Assembly (NCBI GenBank): GCA_030146875.1
Contig: JASLAX010000087.1
Span: 1 to 51,721 of the forward strand
DNA from: Longimicrobiaceae bacterium
GTDB lineage: Bacteria > Gemmatimonadota > Gemmatimonadetes > Longimicrobiales > Longimicrobiaceae
Length of the DNA stretch: 51,721 nucleotides
Direction of reading: 5' to 3'
The notes below the pieces were generated by a model. That model saw only the letters and a list, made by a program, of their open reading frames with translations. It was not told the DNA's origin and made no database searches. A program made the translations under genes and the position numbers. Below are positions 43,391 through 50,972 of this stretch, in pieces. The first letter of the stretch is position 1. Each line of letters begins with the position of its first letter.

Positions 43391-44713
43391 ATGGCTGCCC
43401 ACTCTTCCGCGATTCCCGAGAACGTCCCGTTCCGGACCCTCCCCCCCCTGGCCGGGGGGACGAAGGTCGGGCTGGGGCTGCTGGTCCTGGTCGGGATCGC
43501 CAGCTTCTTCCTGGCGCCGGACGGCGAGACGCACGGGCGCGCCTGGCTGGCCCTGCACCACAACTGGCTCTTCTGGACCGCCCTGTCGCTGGGGATGGTC
43601 GTGCTGGCCGTGGCCTTCCACCTGACCAACGCCCGCTGGGCCTGGTCGGTACGCCGCTTCGCGCTGGCGGGGGTGGCGTTCCTCCCCATCTCCATCGTGT
43701 TGTTCGTGGTGGACTTCTGGGGTGGCAAGGAGTACAACTTCCACCACTGGACCCACTTCGAGAACGACTCGGTGCTCGAGGCCAAGAAGGCGTGGCTGAA
43801 CGTGCCGGGGATGTTCATCCGCGACTTCGTGGGGCTGCTGGTGCTCTCGGCCATGGCGTTCGCGTTCGCCCGGCTCGCCCTGCGCCCGGACGTCTACGGC
43901 GCCGGCCGCGACGACCACCAGCGCGGCTGGTACCGTCGGCTGACCGCGAACTTCCGCGGCGTGCCCGAGGAGGCGGCGGACTCGGTGCGCAAGATGAACT
44001 TCCTGGGCGTGGCGTTCGCGCTCGCGTACGCGTTCATCGTGGGGATGCTGGCCATCGACCAGGCCATGTCCATGCTGCCGCACTGGTTCTCCACCATGTT
44101 CCCGGTGGCGTTCTTCGTGGCGGGCTTCCACGCCGGCATCTGCGCCATGGTGCTGGGGGTGACGGTCTTCCGGAAGCGCCTGGGTCTGGAGGAGTTCGTC
44201 ACGGTCCGCCAGTACCACGACATGGGGAAGCTGGTGTTCGCCTTCGCCGTGTTCTGGATGTACCTGAACTGGTCGCAGTACGTGGTGATCTGGTACGGGC
44301 TGCTGCCGCACGAGCAGCAGTGGTTCGTCCAGCGCTTCCGCGAGCCGTTCTCCGGGCTGGCCGCGGCGGTGCCGCTGATGATCTTCGTGATCCCCTTCTT
44401 CGGCCTGTTCACCCGGCCGCCCAAGAAGGTCCCGGCGATCCTGGCGGCGTTCGCGGTGCTGATCCTGGCCGGGCACTGGCTGGAGCGGTACATGATCACC
44501 GTGCCGTCGGTGTACGAGGGCAAGACGCTGCCGCCGCTCTGGCTGCTCCCGGAGATCGGGATCGGGCTGGGCTTCATGGCCCTCTTCATCCTCTGCTACA
44601 CCTGGTTCCTGCGGACCTTCCCGGTGCTGCCGTCGCCGGCGTCGATGCGCGCCATGGGGCAGGCCGAGGTGCAGGTGGCGGCCCCGACGGGCGCCGTGGC
44701 GCCGCACGCCTGA
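43391..44713 (+). CDS. actF: ACIII subunit F, NrfD-like membrane protein
   Basis: 440 residues with about ten transmembrane helices, the second NrfD-like subunit of ACIII. Helical segments include VGLGLLVLVGIASFFL, NWLFWTALSLGMVVLAV and VFWMYLNWSQYVVIWYGLLP. The conserved His/Asp/Glu positions are in FLGVAFALAYAFIVGMLAIDQAM and HWLERYM. It starts at ATG 43391, 23 bp after actE. It is the last gene of the operon. No cytochrome oxidase gene follows. Confidence 0.93.
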   Translation: MAAHSSAIPENVPFRTLPPLAGGTKVGLGLLVLVGIASFFLAPDGETHGRAWLALHHNWLFWTALSLGMVVLAVAFHLTNARWAWSVRRFALAGVAFLPISIVLFVVDFWGGKEYNFHHWTHFENDSVLEAKKAWLNVPGMFIRDFVGLLVLSAMAFAFARLALRPDVYGAGRDDHQRGWYRRLTANFRGVPEEAADSVRKMNFLGVAFALAYAFIVGMLAIDQAMSMLPHWFSTMFPVAFFVAGFHAGICAMVLGVTVFRKRLGLEEFVTVRQYHDMGKLVFAFAVFWMYLNWSQYVVIWYGLLPHEQQWFVQRFREPFSGLAAAVPLMIFVIPFFGLFTRPPKKVPAILAAFAVLILAGHWLERYMITVPSVYEGKTLPPLWLLPEIGIGLGFMALFILCYTWFLRTFPVLPSPASMRAMGQAEVQVAAPTGAVAPHA

Positions 44714-44792
44714 GGCTCCGCCGCCGGGACGGTCCCGCCGGCCCCGCGCCCCCACCCGGGCGCGGGGCCGGCTCCGTTCCGGCGGCGGAGCC
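44714..44792 (+). terminator. Nested double-palindrome terminator of the ACIII operon
   Basis: The outer arms GGCTCCGCCGCCGG (44714-44727) and complement (44779-44792) pair over 14 bp. Inside, a 15-bp stem (44737-44751 with 44758-44772) has a 6-nt loop. It starts one base after the actF stop codon. There is no U-tract. Confidence 0.75.
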
Positions 44793-44811
44793 GGATCCCC
44801 GCCGCGGGAAC

Positions 44812-44854
44812 GGGGTTACACCCTTCGCCCGCGCCTGGCGCGGGGGTTGCACCC
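44812..44854. promoter_or_regulatory. Two GGGGTTRCACCC boxes, possible operators
   Basis: GGGGTTACACCC (44812-44823) and GGGGTTGCACCC (44843-44854) are 31 bp apart, three helical turns. Each has GGGT/ACCC inverted symmetry. They lie 48-90 bp before the L,D-transpeptidase ATG. Confidence 0.45.
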
Positions 44855-44901
44855 CGCGGCCCGCAGACGGCCGCACCGTGGTCCACGCACCCGAAGCAGA
44901 G

Positions 44902-46071
44902 ATGTCCCCGAACCCGATCCGACCCCGCCCGGCGCGCCTGGCCGCCGCGGCGATGCTCCTCCTGGCGGCCTCGGCCTGCGCGTCGCTCCCCGGCCGCGGC
45001 GAGAGCGGCCCCGACCCGCGCGCCGCCGCCCCGCCGAAGCGCGACGAGCCCGTGCGCCCCGAGGGGAAGTACGTGGTGATCGACGTGGTGCAGAACGAGC
45101 TTCGCTTCATGGACGGGCCGCGAGTGCTCTGGTCCGCCCCCGTGGGCACCGGCACCGGCTTCCGCCTGCGCGGCAACGACACCGAGTGGGAGTTCACCAC
45201 GCCCAGCGGGACCATGCACGTGCAGTTCAAGGAGCTGAACCCCACCTGGGTGATCCCGGACTGGTACTACATCGAGAACAAGCTCCCCATCCCCCCCGAG
45301 AGCTCGCCGCTGCGGCGGCAGCCGTACGGGCTGGGGGCCGCGGCCATCTACCTGGGGAACGAGATCGCCATCCACGGCACCGACAAGCCCGAGCTGCTGG
45401 GCCGGCGCGTGTCGCACGGGTGCATCCGCCTCTCCAACGCCAACATCCGCCGGCTCTACCACAACGTGCAGATCGGCACGCCCGTCGTGCTGGTGGGGGA
45501 GCAGGAGGTGCTGCAGGAGATCCAGCCCGACAGCGTGGCGCGCTTCACCCGCTCGGGCCGGCGCGCGACCCCGCCCCCGAACCCGTACGCTCGCATCCGC
45601 ACCACCGACCTGCTGCGCCGCCTGGACCGCGAGCTGGCCGCGGCGGACTCGTCGTCGGCCGCGTGGACGGGGCCGGCCGGGGAGCTGGTGGAGCGCGGGG
45701 TGAAGAACGACTCGCTGGCGCTGCGCGGCGTGCTCTCCCGCGCCGGGAAGGGATCGACCGAGGCCCGCCGGGCGGAGTACGCCACGTACCTGGCCGACGC
45801 GTTCGCCCGCGGGGCGTTCCGCGCCACCGTCTCGCTCTCGCGCATCGCCGCCGCCGCGCGCGAGCGGGCGGCGACCGACATCGTGAACGCGACGATGGGG
45901 CTCTACCACGGGCCCCCCGAGGGGCCGGTGGCGCCCTGGCCGACCCGGCGGGTGCCGCGGACGCGGCTGGGGCCGCTGGGGCAGTCGGGATGGGACGCGC
46001 TGCTGGCGGCGGAGGAGGCGTACCGCGCCCGGTGGTTCGGCCCGCGCCCGGCGACGAGGGAAGCCCGTTGA
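44902..46071 (+). CDS. L,D-transpeptidase (YkuD) lipoprotein
   Basis: 389 residues. The lipobox LLAASAC is near residue 25. The YkuD catalytic domain (about 55-200) has IAIHGTD and the active Cys in VSHGCIRLSNAN. These enzymes make 3-3 cross-links in peptidoglycan or attach proteins to it. The C-terminal 190 residues extend beyond the domain (DLLRRLDRELAAADSSS, RARWFGPRP); their role is unknown. The ATG at 44902 follows the two boxes at 44812-44854. Its stop overlaps the next gene as TTGA. Confidence 0.92.
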   Translation: MSPNPIRPRPARLAAAAMLLLAASACASLPGRGESGPDPRAAAPPKRDEPVRPEGKYVVIDVVQNELRFMDGPRVLWSAPVGTGTGFRLRGNDTEWEFTTPSGTMHVQFKELNPTWVIPDWYYIENKLPIPPESSPLRRQPYGLGAAAIYLGNEIAIHGTDKPELLGRRVSHGCIRLSNANIRRLYHNVQIGTPVVLVGEQEVLQEIQPDSVARFTRSGRRATPPPNPYARIRTTDLLRRLDRELAAADSSSAAWTGPAGELVERGVKNDSLALRGVLSRAGKGSTEARRAEYATYLADAFARGAFRATVSLSRIAAAARERAATDIVNATMGLYHGPPEGPVAPWPTRRVPRTRLGPLGQSGWDALLAAEEAYRARWFGPRPATREAR

Positions 46072-46838
46072 GCGGCTCCGGGCTCCTGGGCACGCAGGAC
46101 CTGCACGCGCACACCACCATGTCCGACGGCGACGTGCCGCTGGAGCGGGTGGTGGAGATCGCGGCGGAGCGGGGGGTGCAGATCGGGATCGCGGACCACG
46201 TCTCCACGCGCAACACGGATCGCTTCGTGGCGACCGTCGCGGCGGTGGAGTCGTACCTGGCGGCGATCGAGGACGCGCCGGTCTTCCGCTCGGCCGAGTT
46301 CTGCTGGTGCGACGACCTGTGGCGCACGCTGCCGGCGGAGACGATGGACCGCTTCGACTACCGCATCGGCTCCAACCACGGCTTCTGGCTTCCGGACGGG
46401 ACCATGGGCTCGCCCTGGTGGAGGCGGCTGCCGCCCCCCTGGGCCGGACGCCCGCAGGAGCTGATGGAGGTGATGGTGGCGAACCTGTGCGACATGGTGC
46501 GGACGATGCCGGTGCAGATCGCCGCGCACTCCACGCTCACGCCGCCGGCGCTGCTGGAGATGGAGGGCGACCCCCATGCCTGGTGGACGGACGAGCGCGA
46601 GGACCGCTACGTGGAGGCGCTGGCCGGGAGCGGGGTGGCGCTGGAGATCTCCAACCGCTACCGTCTCCCCCACGACCGGCTCCTGCGCAAGGCGAAGGAT
46701 GCCGGGGCCCGGTTCTCGCTGGGGAGCGACGGGCACACCGAGGCGCAGCTCGGGCGGCTGGACTGGGCCGTGGAGGCGGCGCGCCGGGTGGGGATCGACG
46801 ACTCGGACCTGTTCGTCCCCGAGAGGCGGGGGCGTTGA
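46068..46838 (+). CDS. PHP-domain phosphoesterase-like protein
   Basis: 256 residues starting at TTG 46068, overlapping the transpeptidase stop (TTGA), with GAGGGA 6 nt upstream. Metal-binding PHP motifs are visible: DLHAHTTMSDG, ADHVSTRN, GSNHGFW, AAHSTL and SLGSDGHTEAQLG. PHP domains act as phosphoesterases, such as histidinol phosphatase or nucleic-acid 3' processing; the substrate here is unknown. A W-rich stretch (GSPWWRRLPPPW) is unusual and may form part of the active site lid. Confidence 0.86.
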   Translation: MSGSGLLGTQDLHAHTTMSDGDVPLERVVEIAAERGVQIGIADHVSTRNTDRFVATVAAVESYLAAIEDAPVFRSAEFCWCDDLWRTLPAETMDRFDYRIGSNHGFWLPDGTMGSPWWRRLPPPWAGRPQELMEVMVANLCDMVRTMPVQIAAHSTLTPPALLEMEGDPHAWWTDEREDRYVEALAGSGVALEISNRYRLPHDRLLRKAKDAGARFSLGSDGHTEAQLGRLDWAVEAARRVGIDDSDLFVPERRGR

Positions 46839-46885
46839 AGCCGCGGGTCCCGCAGGGGGACCCGACACGTGCGGAGGAGGTGGTG

Positions 46886-47410
46886 ATGACCCCTGAGGAC
46901 GAGCACCGGCCCGACGGCCGCACCGACGAAACCATCATCGTGCGCCGGGAGACGTCGGCCCAGGCGCCGCGCGACGGAGGCCGCGACGCCCGTGAAGGGT
47001 CCCGCGGCGACGGCCGCGACACGCCCCGCGACGACTCGCGCGCGCGCCGCGACCCCTGGGCGATCCGCGCCGAGGACACCGAGCCGTACGTGGCGCTGCA
47101 GTACGTGGCCCGGCTCTTCAAGATCGTGGCGATGGTGGTCATCGTCGCCCTCTCGGCCGAGATCGTGGCCGGGGTGGTGTACGAGGGCGCCGACGCGGTG
47201 CTGCCGCTGATCGCCGAGGTGGTGAAGGGCGGCGTGCTGGCGGCGATCCTCTGGGGCGTGAGCGACCTGACGCTGCTGTTCATCGACGTGGGCCACGACG
47301 TGCGCGCGCAGCGGGTGCTGCTGGGGCGCCTCTCCTCGCGCTCGGGCGCCGACCTGGGCCCCGGCGGCCGCCGCGCGGTGGAGGGAGACGACGACGAGGA
47401 CGGCGCTTGA
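46886..47410 (+). CDS. Charged membrane protein of unknown function
   Basis: 174 residues. The first 65 are Asp/Arg-rich and probably disordered. Two transmembrane helices follow (about 75-97 and 110-138), then a C-terminal acidic tail (VEGDDDED). I do not recognise the family. The ATG at 46886 has GGAGGAGG upstream, which decides the start over a TTG at 46835. Its stop overlaps the next gene as TTGA. Coupling to the PHP and transpeptidase genes hints at an envelope role. Confidence 0.78.
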   Translation: MTPEDEHRPDGRTDETIIVRRETSAQAPRDGGRDAREGSRGDGRDTPRDDSRARRDPWAIRAEDTEPYVALQYVARLFKIVAMVVIVALSAEIVAGVVYEGADAVLPLIAEVVKGGVLAAILWGVSDLTLLFIDVGHDVRAQRVLLGRLSSRSGADLGPGGRRAVEGDDDEDGA

Positions 47411-47886
47411 CGCTGCGCCGGGGCGCGCCGCTCGCGATCCTCGCCCTGCTCGCCGCCTGCGGCGGTGGCGACCGCCGGCAGGACGACCGGGCGGAGGCGG
47501 ACTCCGCGACCTCCACCGCCGGCACCCCTCCGCCTCCTCCCGCCCCGGCGGTCGACACCGGCGCGACGGCGGCGCGGGACACCGGCTTCTCGGTCGAGGT
47601 GCTGCAGCCGCGCCCGCGGGAGCTCACGGTGAACGGCCGCACGTCGGTGACGCCGGTGGTGCAGGTGAGCGTGGAGGACGGGCACCGCGTGCTCTACGGG
47701 CCCGCCGAGGTCCCGGTGAGCGGGGGCGCCTTCCGTCTGGACCTCGTGCACGAGGCCACGGAGGCGCCCCGCGTGTTCGTCTACGTCTCGGACCCCGCCG
47801 GGCTGCACCAGGCGGTCGTCGCCCTGGCCCCCACCGACCAGCGCGCCACGCCCGGGCCGGTGGAGGCCGGACCCGCGCGGCCGTAG
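47407..47886 (+). CDS. Uncharacterised lipoprotein
   Basis: 159 residues from TTG 47407, sharing TTGA with the stop upstream. The lipobox LLAAC is near residue 18, followed by a Gly/Asp/Thr/Pro linker. The mature domain (about 65-145: FSVEVLQPRPRELTVNGRTSVTPVVQVSVEDG and FRLDLVHEATEAPRVFVYVSDPAG) is beta-rich and Ig-like. I do not recognise the family. It ends the transpeptidase operon. Confidence 0.78.
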   Translation: MTLRRGAPLAILALLAACGGGDRRQDDRAEADSATSTAGTPPPPPAPAVDTGATAARDTGFSVEVLQPRPRELTVNGRTSVTPVVQVSVEDGHRVLYGPAEVPVSGGAFRLDLVHEATEAPRVFVYVSDPAGLHQAVVALAPTDQRATPGPVEAGPARP

Positions 47887-48037
47887 GGGCGAACGGGGGC
47901 GTATCGGCTCTCCGACGGGCGCGGGAGTCCCGCCGAACGCAGCGCGCGCAGGGGGTGTCCGCGCGATCGCCGACCGGCCGGATCTCAGCCCGCGCCGAAC
48001 CCGCCGGAGCCGAGACGGGAGCCCGCCGTCCGGAGCA

Positions 48038-48063
48038 CCCCTCCCCCCTCGTGGGGGTGGGGG
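48038..48063. repeat. Hairpin in the gap before the tRNA methyltransferase
   Basis: CCCC-T-CCCCC (from 48038) pairs with GGGGG-T-GGGG (to 48063), with a T-T mismatch and a 4-nt loop. It is the clearest structure in the 232-bp gap 47887-48118. It may end the transpeptidase operon. Confidence 0.45.
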
Positions 48064-48118
48064 CCCGCCGCGGACGAAGCAAAATCCCCGCAGGGGACCG
48101 ACACCCGGTCCACCATCC

Positions 48119-49018
48119 GTGATCCACCCCACCGAACCACCCGACCCGGACGTCGTGAGCGAAGACCGCACCTCCAGACCGGACGACGGTACCCCCGGAC
48201 GCGAGAGCCTGGACGGCGTGGTCGTGGTCCTGTGGCAGACGCAGGACCACGTGAACGTCGCGGGGACCATCCGCGCGATGAAGAACTTCGGCCTGTCGCG
48301 CCTGCGGCTGGTGTCGCCGGCGAGCTGGGACCCGTGGCGCATCGAGGGGATCGCGCACGACACCGGCGACGTGATCGCCGCCACCGAGCTGTACGACGAC
48401 CTGGCGTCGGCGCTGGCGGACTGCTCGTTCGCGGTGGGGATGACCGCGCGCGACCGGCGGGCCAAGCGCTCCCTGGGCCGCCCCCGCGAGCTGGCCGGCG
48501 ACCTGCTGCGCCGCGGGGCCGAGGCGCGCGCGGGGGGCGCCGGGCCGGTGGGGCTCGTCTTCGGGCGCGAGGACAAGGGTCTCTCCAACGAGGCGCTGGA
48601 CCTCTGCCACCGCACGTGCATCATCCCCACCAGCGAGCACTCGTCGCTCAACCTGGCGCAGGCCGTCCTGGTGATGGCCTACGAGCTGTGGATGGCGGCG
48701 GAAGGGGAGCGCCAGCCCTTCCGCGATCCACGCCGGACGGCGCCCCCCGCGCCCGTGTCGCTGCTGGAGGAGTTCTTCGCCGACGCGGAGCGTGCCCTGT
48801 GGGCGGTCGACTTCTTCAAGACGCGCCAGACGGAGACGGTGATGCGGACCGTGCGCGAGCTGACGCGCCGCGCCGAGCCCGACCAGCGCGAGGCGGGGTT
48901 CCTTCGCGCGGTGGCCATCGAGGTGGTGAAGTACCTGCGCCGGAAGGGGGTCGTCCACCCCGAGGGCGGACCGGACGGGACGGGGAGGGCGGGCGGAGGG
49001 GCTGCGCCGGAAGTGTAG
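48119..49018 (+). CDS. TrmJ-like tRNA 2'-O-methyltransferase (SPOUT)
   Basis: 299 residues. SPOUT motifs are in order: VNVAGTIRAMKNFGLSRLRLV (motif 1), GLVFGREDKGLSNEAL (motif 2) and IIPTSEHSSLNLAQAVLVMAYEL (motif 3), forming a trefoil-knot SAM site. The C-terminal 90 residues are helical. TrmJ methylates C32/U32 of tRNA; the target is inferred. GTG at 48119 is used since it is upstream of all motifs, but no good ribosome site is seen; a GTG near 48155 is possible. It is convergent with the cold-shock gene. Confidence 0.86.
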   Translation: MIHPTEPPDPDVVSEDRTSRPDDGTPGRESLDGVVVVLWQTQDHVNVAGTIRAMKNFGLSRLRLVSPASWDPWRIEGIAHDTGDVIAATELYDDLASALADCSFAVGMTARDRRAKRSLGRPRELAGDLLRRGAEARAGGAGPVGLVFGREDKGLSNEALDLCHRTCIIPTSEHSSLNLAQAVLVMAYELWMAAEGERQPFRDPRRTAPPAPVSLLEEFFADAERALWAVDFFKTRQTETVMRTVRELTRRAEPDQREAGFLRAVAIEVVKYLRRKGVVHPEGGPDGTGRAGGGAAPEV

Positions 49019-49039
49019 GGCGGCGGCGGCCGGAACGAG

Positions 49040-49078
49040 GACGGGCCGTCCCGCGCGGGGAGCGCGGGACGGCCCGTC
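49040..49078. terminator. Bidirectional terminator between trmJ-like and csp
   Basis: A perfect 17-bp stem (49040-49056 with 49062-49078), 5-nt loop, lies between the two convergent genes. There is no long U-tract on either side. Confidence 0.75.
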
Positions 49079-49096
49079 TCCACGTGCAGGAGCGGC

Positions 49097-49312
49097 TCAG
49101 CTCGCGCCGATGCGGACCACGTTCTCGGCCGCGGGGCCCTTGGGGCCCTCGACGACGTCGAACTCCACGTCCTCACCCTCGGCCAGGCTCTTGAAGCCCT
49201 CGGCCTGGATGGCGGAGAAGTGCACGAACAGGTCCCTGCCGGACTCGTGCTCGATGAAGCCGTAGCCCTTGGCGTCGTTGAACCACTTCACTTTACCGGT
49301 CGAGCGAGACAT
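49097..49312 (-). CDS. csp: Cold-shock domain protein
   Basis: 71 residues, one CspA-type OB fold. RNP1 is KGYGFIE and RNP2 DLFVHFS. It starts GKVKWFNDAKGYGFI. It binds single-stranded RNA or DNA and melts structures. The ATG at 49312 has AGGAG 6 nt upstream. The promoter at 49582-49610 gives a leader of about 260 nt, as in cspA genes whose leader controls cold induction. Confidence 0.96.
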   Translation of the reverse strand: MSRSTGKVKWFNDAKGYGFIEHESGRDLFVHFSAIQAEGFKSLAEGEDVEFDVVEGPKGPAAENVVRIGAS

Positions 49313-49581
49313 CTCCTGCTCCTGCTGCTGTGGATGGCATCGCGGTGCGGAGGGTTCCGCTCCCGCTACGCGGGTCGCGCCGGATGGCGCGTTGGGAGGC
49401 GCCCCGCGCGGGCGCACGTCAGGTGTCGGGGAGGGTCGCGCCGGATGCGGCACCGCGGTCAGGCCGGGGGGATCCGGTCCGCCTGCTCCCCGGAGAGGGG
49501 CGCGCGCGGGGCCGGTCGGGCGGGGGACGGCGGGTGCATCCGGAGCGTGCGCGGCGAGCCGCGCACCCGAGGACGGCGAAA

Positions 49582-49610
49582 TGGATAATCGCCCGCCGCC
49601 CCGATGTCAA
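49582..49610 (-). promoter_or_regulatory. Strong sigma-70 promoter of csp
   Basis: TTGACA (49605-49610) and TATCCA (49582-49587), 17-bp spacer, on the minus strand. The -35 box is perfect. The region 49313-49575 is the long leader; I see no gene in it. Confidence 0.8.
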
Positions 49611-49669
49611 GTTCTGTCGGTTACTGTGAGGCGATCCGAGCGCGCCGAGGGCGACCTCCGCGAGCGGGG

Positions 49670-50827
49670 TCAGCGCCGGACGAGCCGCTCCAGCGTGCGG
49701 GAGAGGGAGAGCAGGTCCGCCGGCTGGGGGATGACGGGCCGTCCCGTGCGACGCGCCGACTCCAGCAGCGCGTCCCCCGGCTCCAGGCGCGCCAGAAAGA
49801 CGACGCGCTCCGCCGTCCTGGGGTCCAGGCGCGAGAGCCGCTCCCAGAGGCGCACGCCGGTGCCCTCGCACACCTCGGGGTCCAGCAGCACCGCGTCGGG
49901 GCGGCCGCGCATCAGCGCCGCCAGCAGCTCGTCCTCTCCCCCGCCGGCCGAGGAGACGCGGAGCACCTCGGCCCCCTGGTCCAGCAGGCGCGTCCCCACG
50001 GCCTCCTCCATCCCCGGCGCGCGCTCCAGAATCACCACCCGGTGGCCCGCGAGCGGGCGTCCCCCGTCCTCCTCTCCCCGCACGAAGCAGGGGAGGCGCA
50101 CCTCGAAGCGGGCTCCGCCCAGCGCGCCACCGGCGCGGTGGTCCAGCATCCCGCCGAGCTGCGCCACCGCCCAGGCCGCGCTGCTCAGCCCCAGCCCCGT
50201 CCCGCCCTCCAACCCCCGCGAGAGGGGGAGGAAGAGCGCGGCGGCCTGCGACTCGGGGATGCCGGGGCCGTCGTCCTCCACCGCCAGCAGCAGCACGGCG
50301 CGGCCTCCGGCGGCGGAGGCGTCGTGGAGGCTCAGGTCCATCTCCACCCGCACCTCCCGGTCGGCGTGGCGGGCGGCGTTGGCGAGCAGGTTGCGCACGG
50401 CGCGCGTCAGGAACGAGGCGCGCCCCGGCACCTCCACCCCGGCGGGAAGGGAGGAGTGCAGGCGGATCTCCAGCGGGCGGCAGCTCGGCAGCATCCGCCG
50501 GATCACGCGCTCCACCAGCGGCTTCGCCTCCACCGTCACCTCGGGCGAGATCCGCTCCCCCCGCAGCACCTCCAGCACGTCGCGCAGCATGGCCCCGGCG
50601 TCGGCGGCCCCCTCCACCACGCGCTCCAGCTCGCCCAGCGACGGCCGTCCGGCGCGCGCCTCGCCCGCGGCCAGCCGGGCGCGCGCCTCCAGCGCGGTGA
50701 TGTCGTTGGCCAGGTCGTGGACCAGCTCGCCCGTGATGCGGCCGAGCGACTCCAGCCGGAGCCTCTCCGCCAGGCGCGCGGCCTCGTCGGGGGTGGGGTC
50801 GTTGCGGTGTTCGGGCATCCGGCGCAT
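49670..50827 (-). CDS. Soluble histidine kinase with degenerate receiver
   Basis: 385 residues with no membrane segment. The phospho-accepting His37 is in ELVHDLAND. The HATPase has LLANAARHAD, EDDGPGIP and GGTGLGLSSAAWA. The C-terminal 120 residues (PLAGHRVVILERAP...) look like a receiver, but the acidic pair is lost (LERAP), the usual Lys is Gln (VIPQPADL) and only the Asp in DAVLLDPEV is kept. It is therefore a pseudo-receiver. The start at 50827 has GGGAGG upstream; an ATG at 50818 is possible. The neighbour is a chemotaxis receptor. Confidence 0.88.
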   Translation of the reverse strand: MRRMPEHRNDPTPDEAARLAERLRLESLGRITGELVHDLANDITALEARARLAAGEARAGRPSLGELERVVEGAADAGAMLRDVLEVLRGERISPEVTVEAKPLVERVIRRMLPSCRPLEIRLHSSLPAGVEVPGRASFLTRAVRNLLANAARHADREVRVEMDLSLHDASAAGGRAVLLLAVEDDGPGIPESQAAALFLPLSRGLEGGTGLGLSSAAWAVAQLGGMLDHRAGGALGGARFEVRLPCFVRGEEDGGRPLAGHRVVILERAPGMEEAVGTRLLDQGAEVLRVSSAGGGEDELLAALMRGRPDAVLLDPEVCEGTGVRLWERLSRLDPRTAERVVFLARLEPGDALLESARRTGRPVIPQPADLLSLSRTLERLVRR

Positions 50828-50972
50828 GGCCTCCCGCGGGCGGCGGGTGGAAACGGGGGAACGCCGCCGACTCTCCTGGCGCCAAGCGAGCGCGGGGGAA
50901 GGTGGACGCGGCGGGTTCGGGGGATGATGGATACTAGGCCAAGCGGCCCCTCCGCGCCAGTCCCCGTACGAT

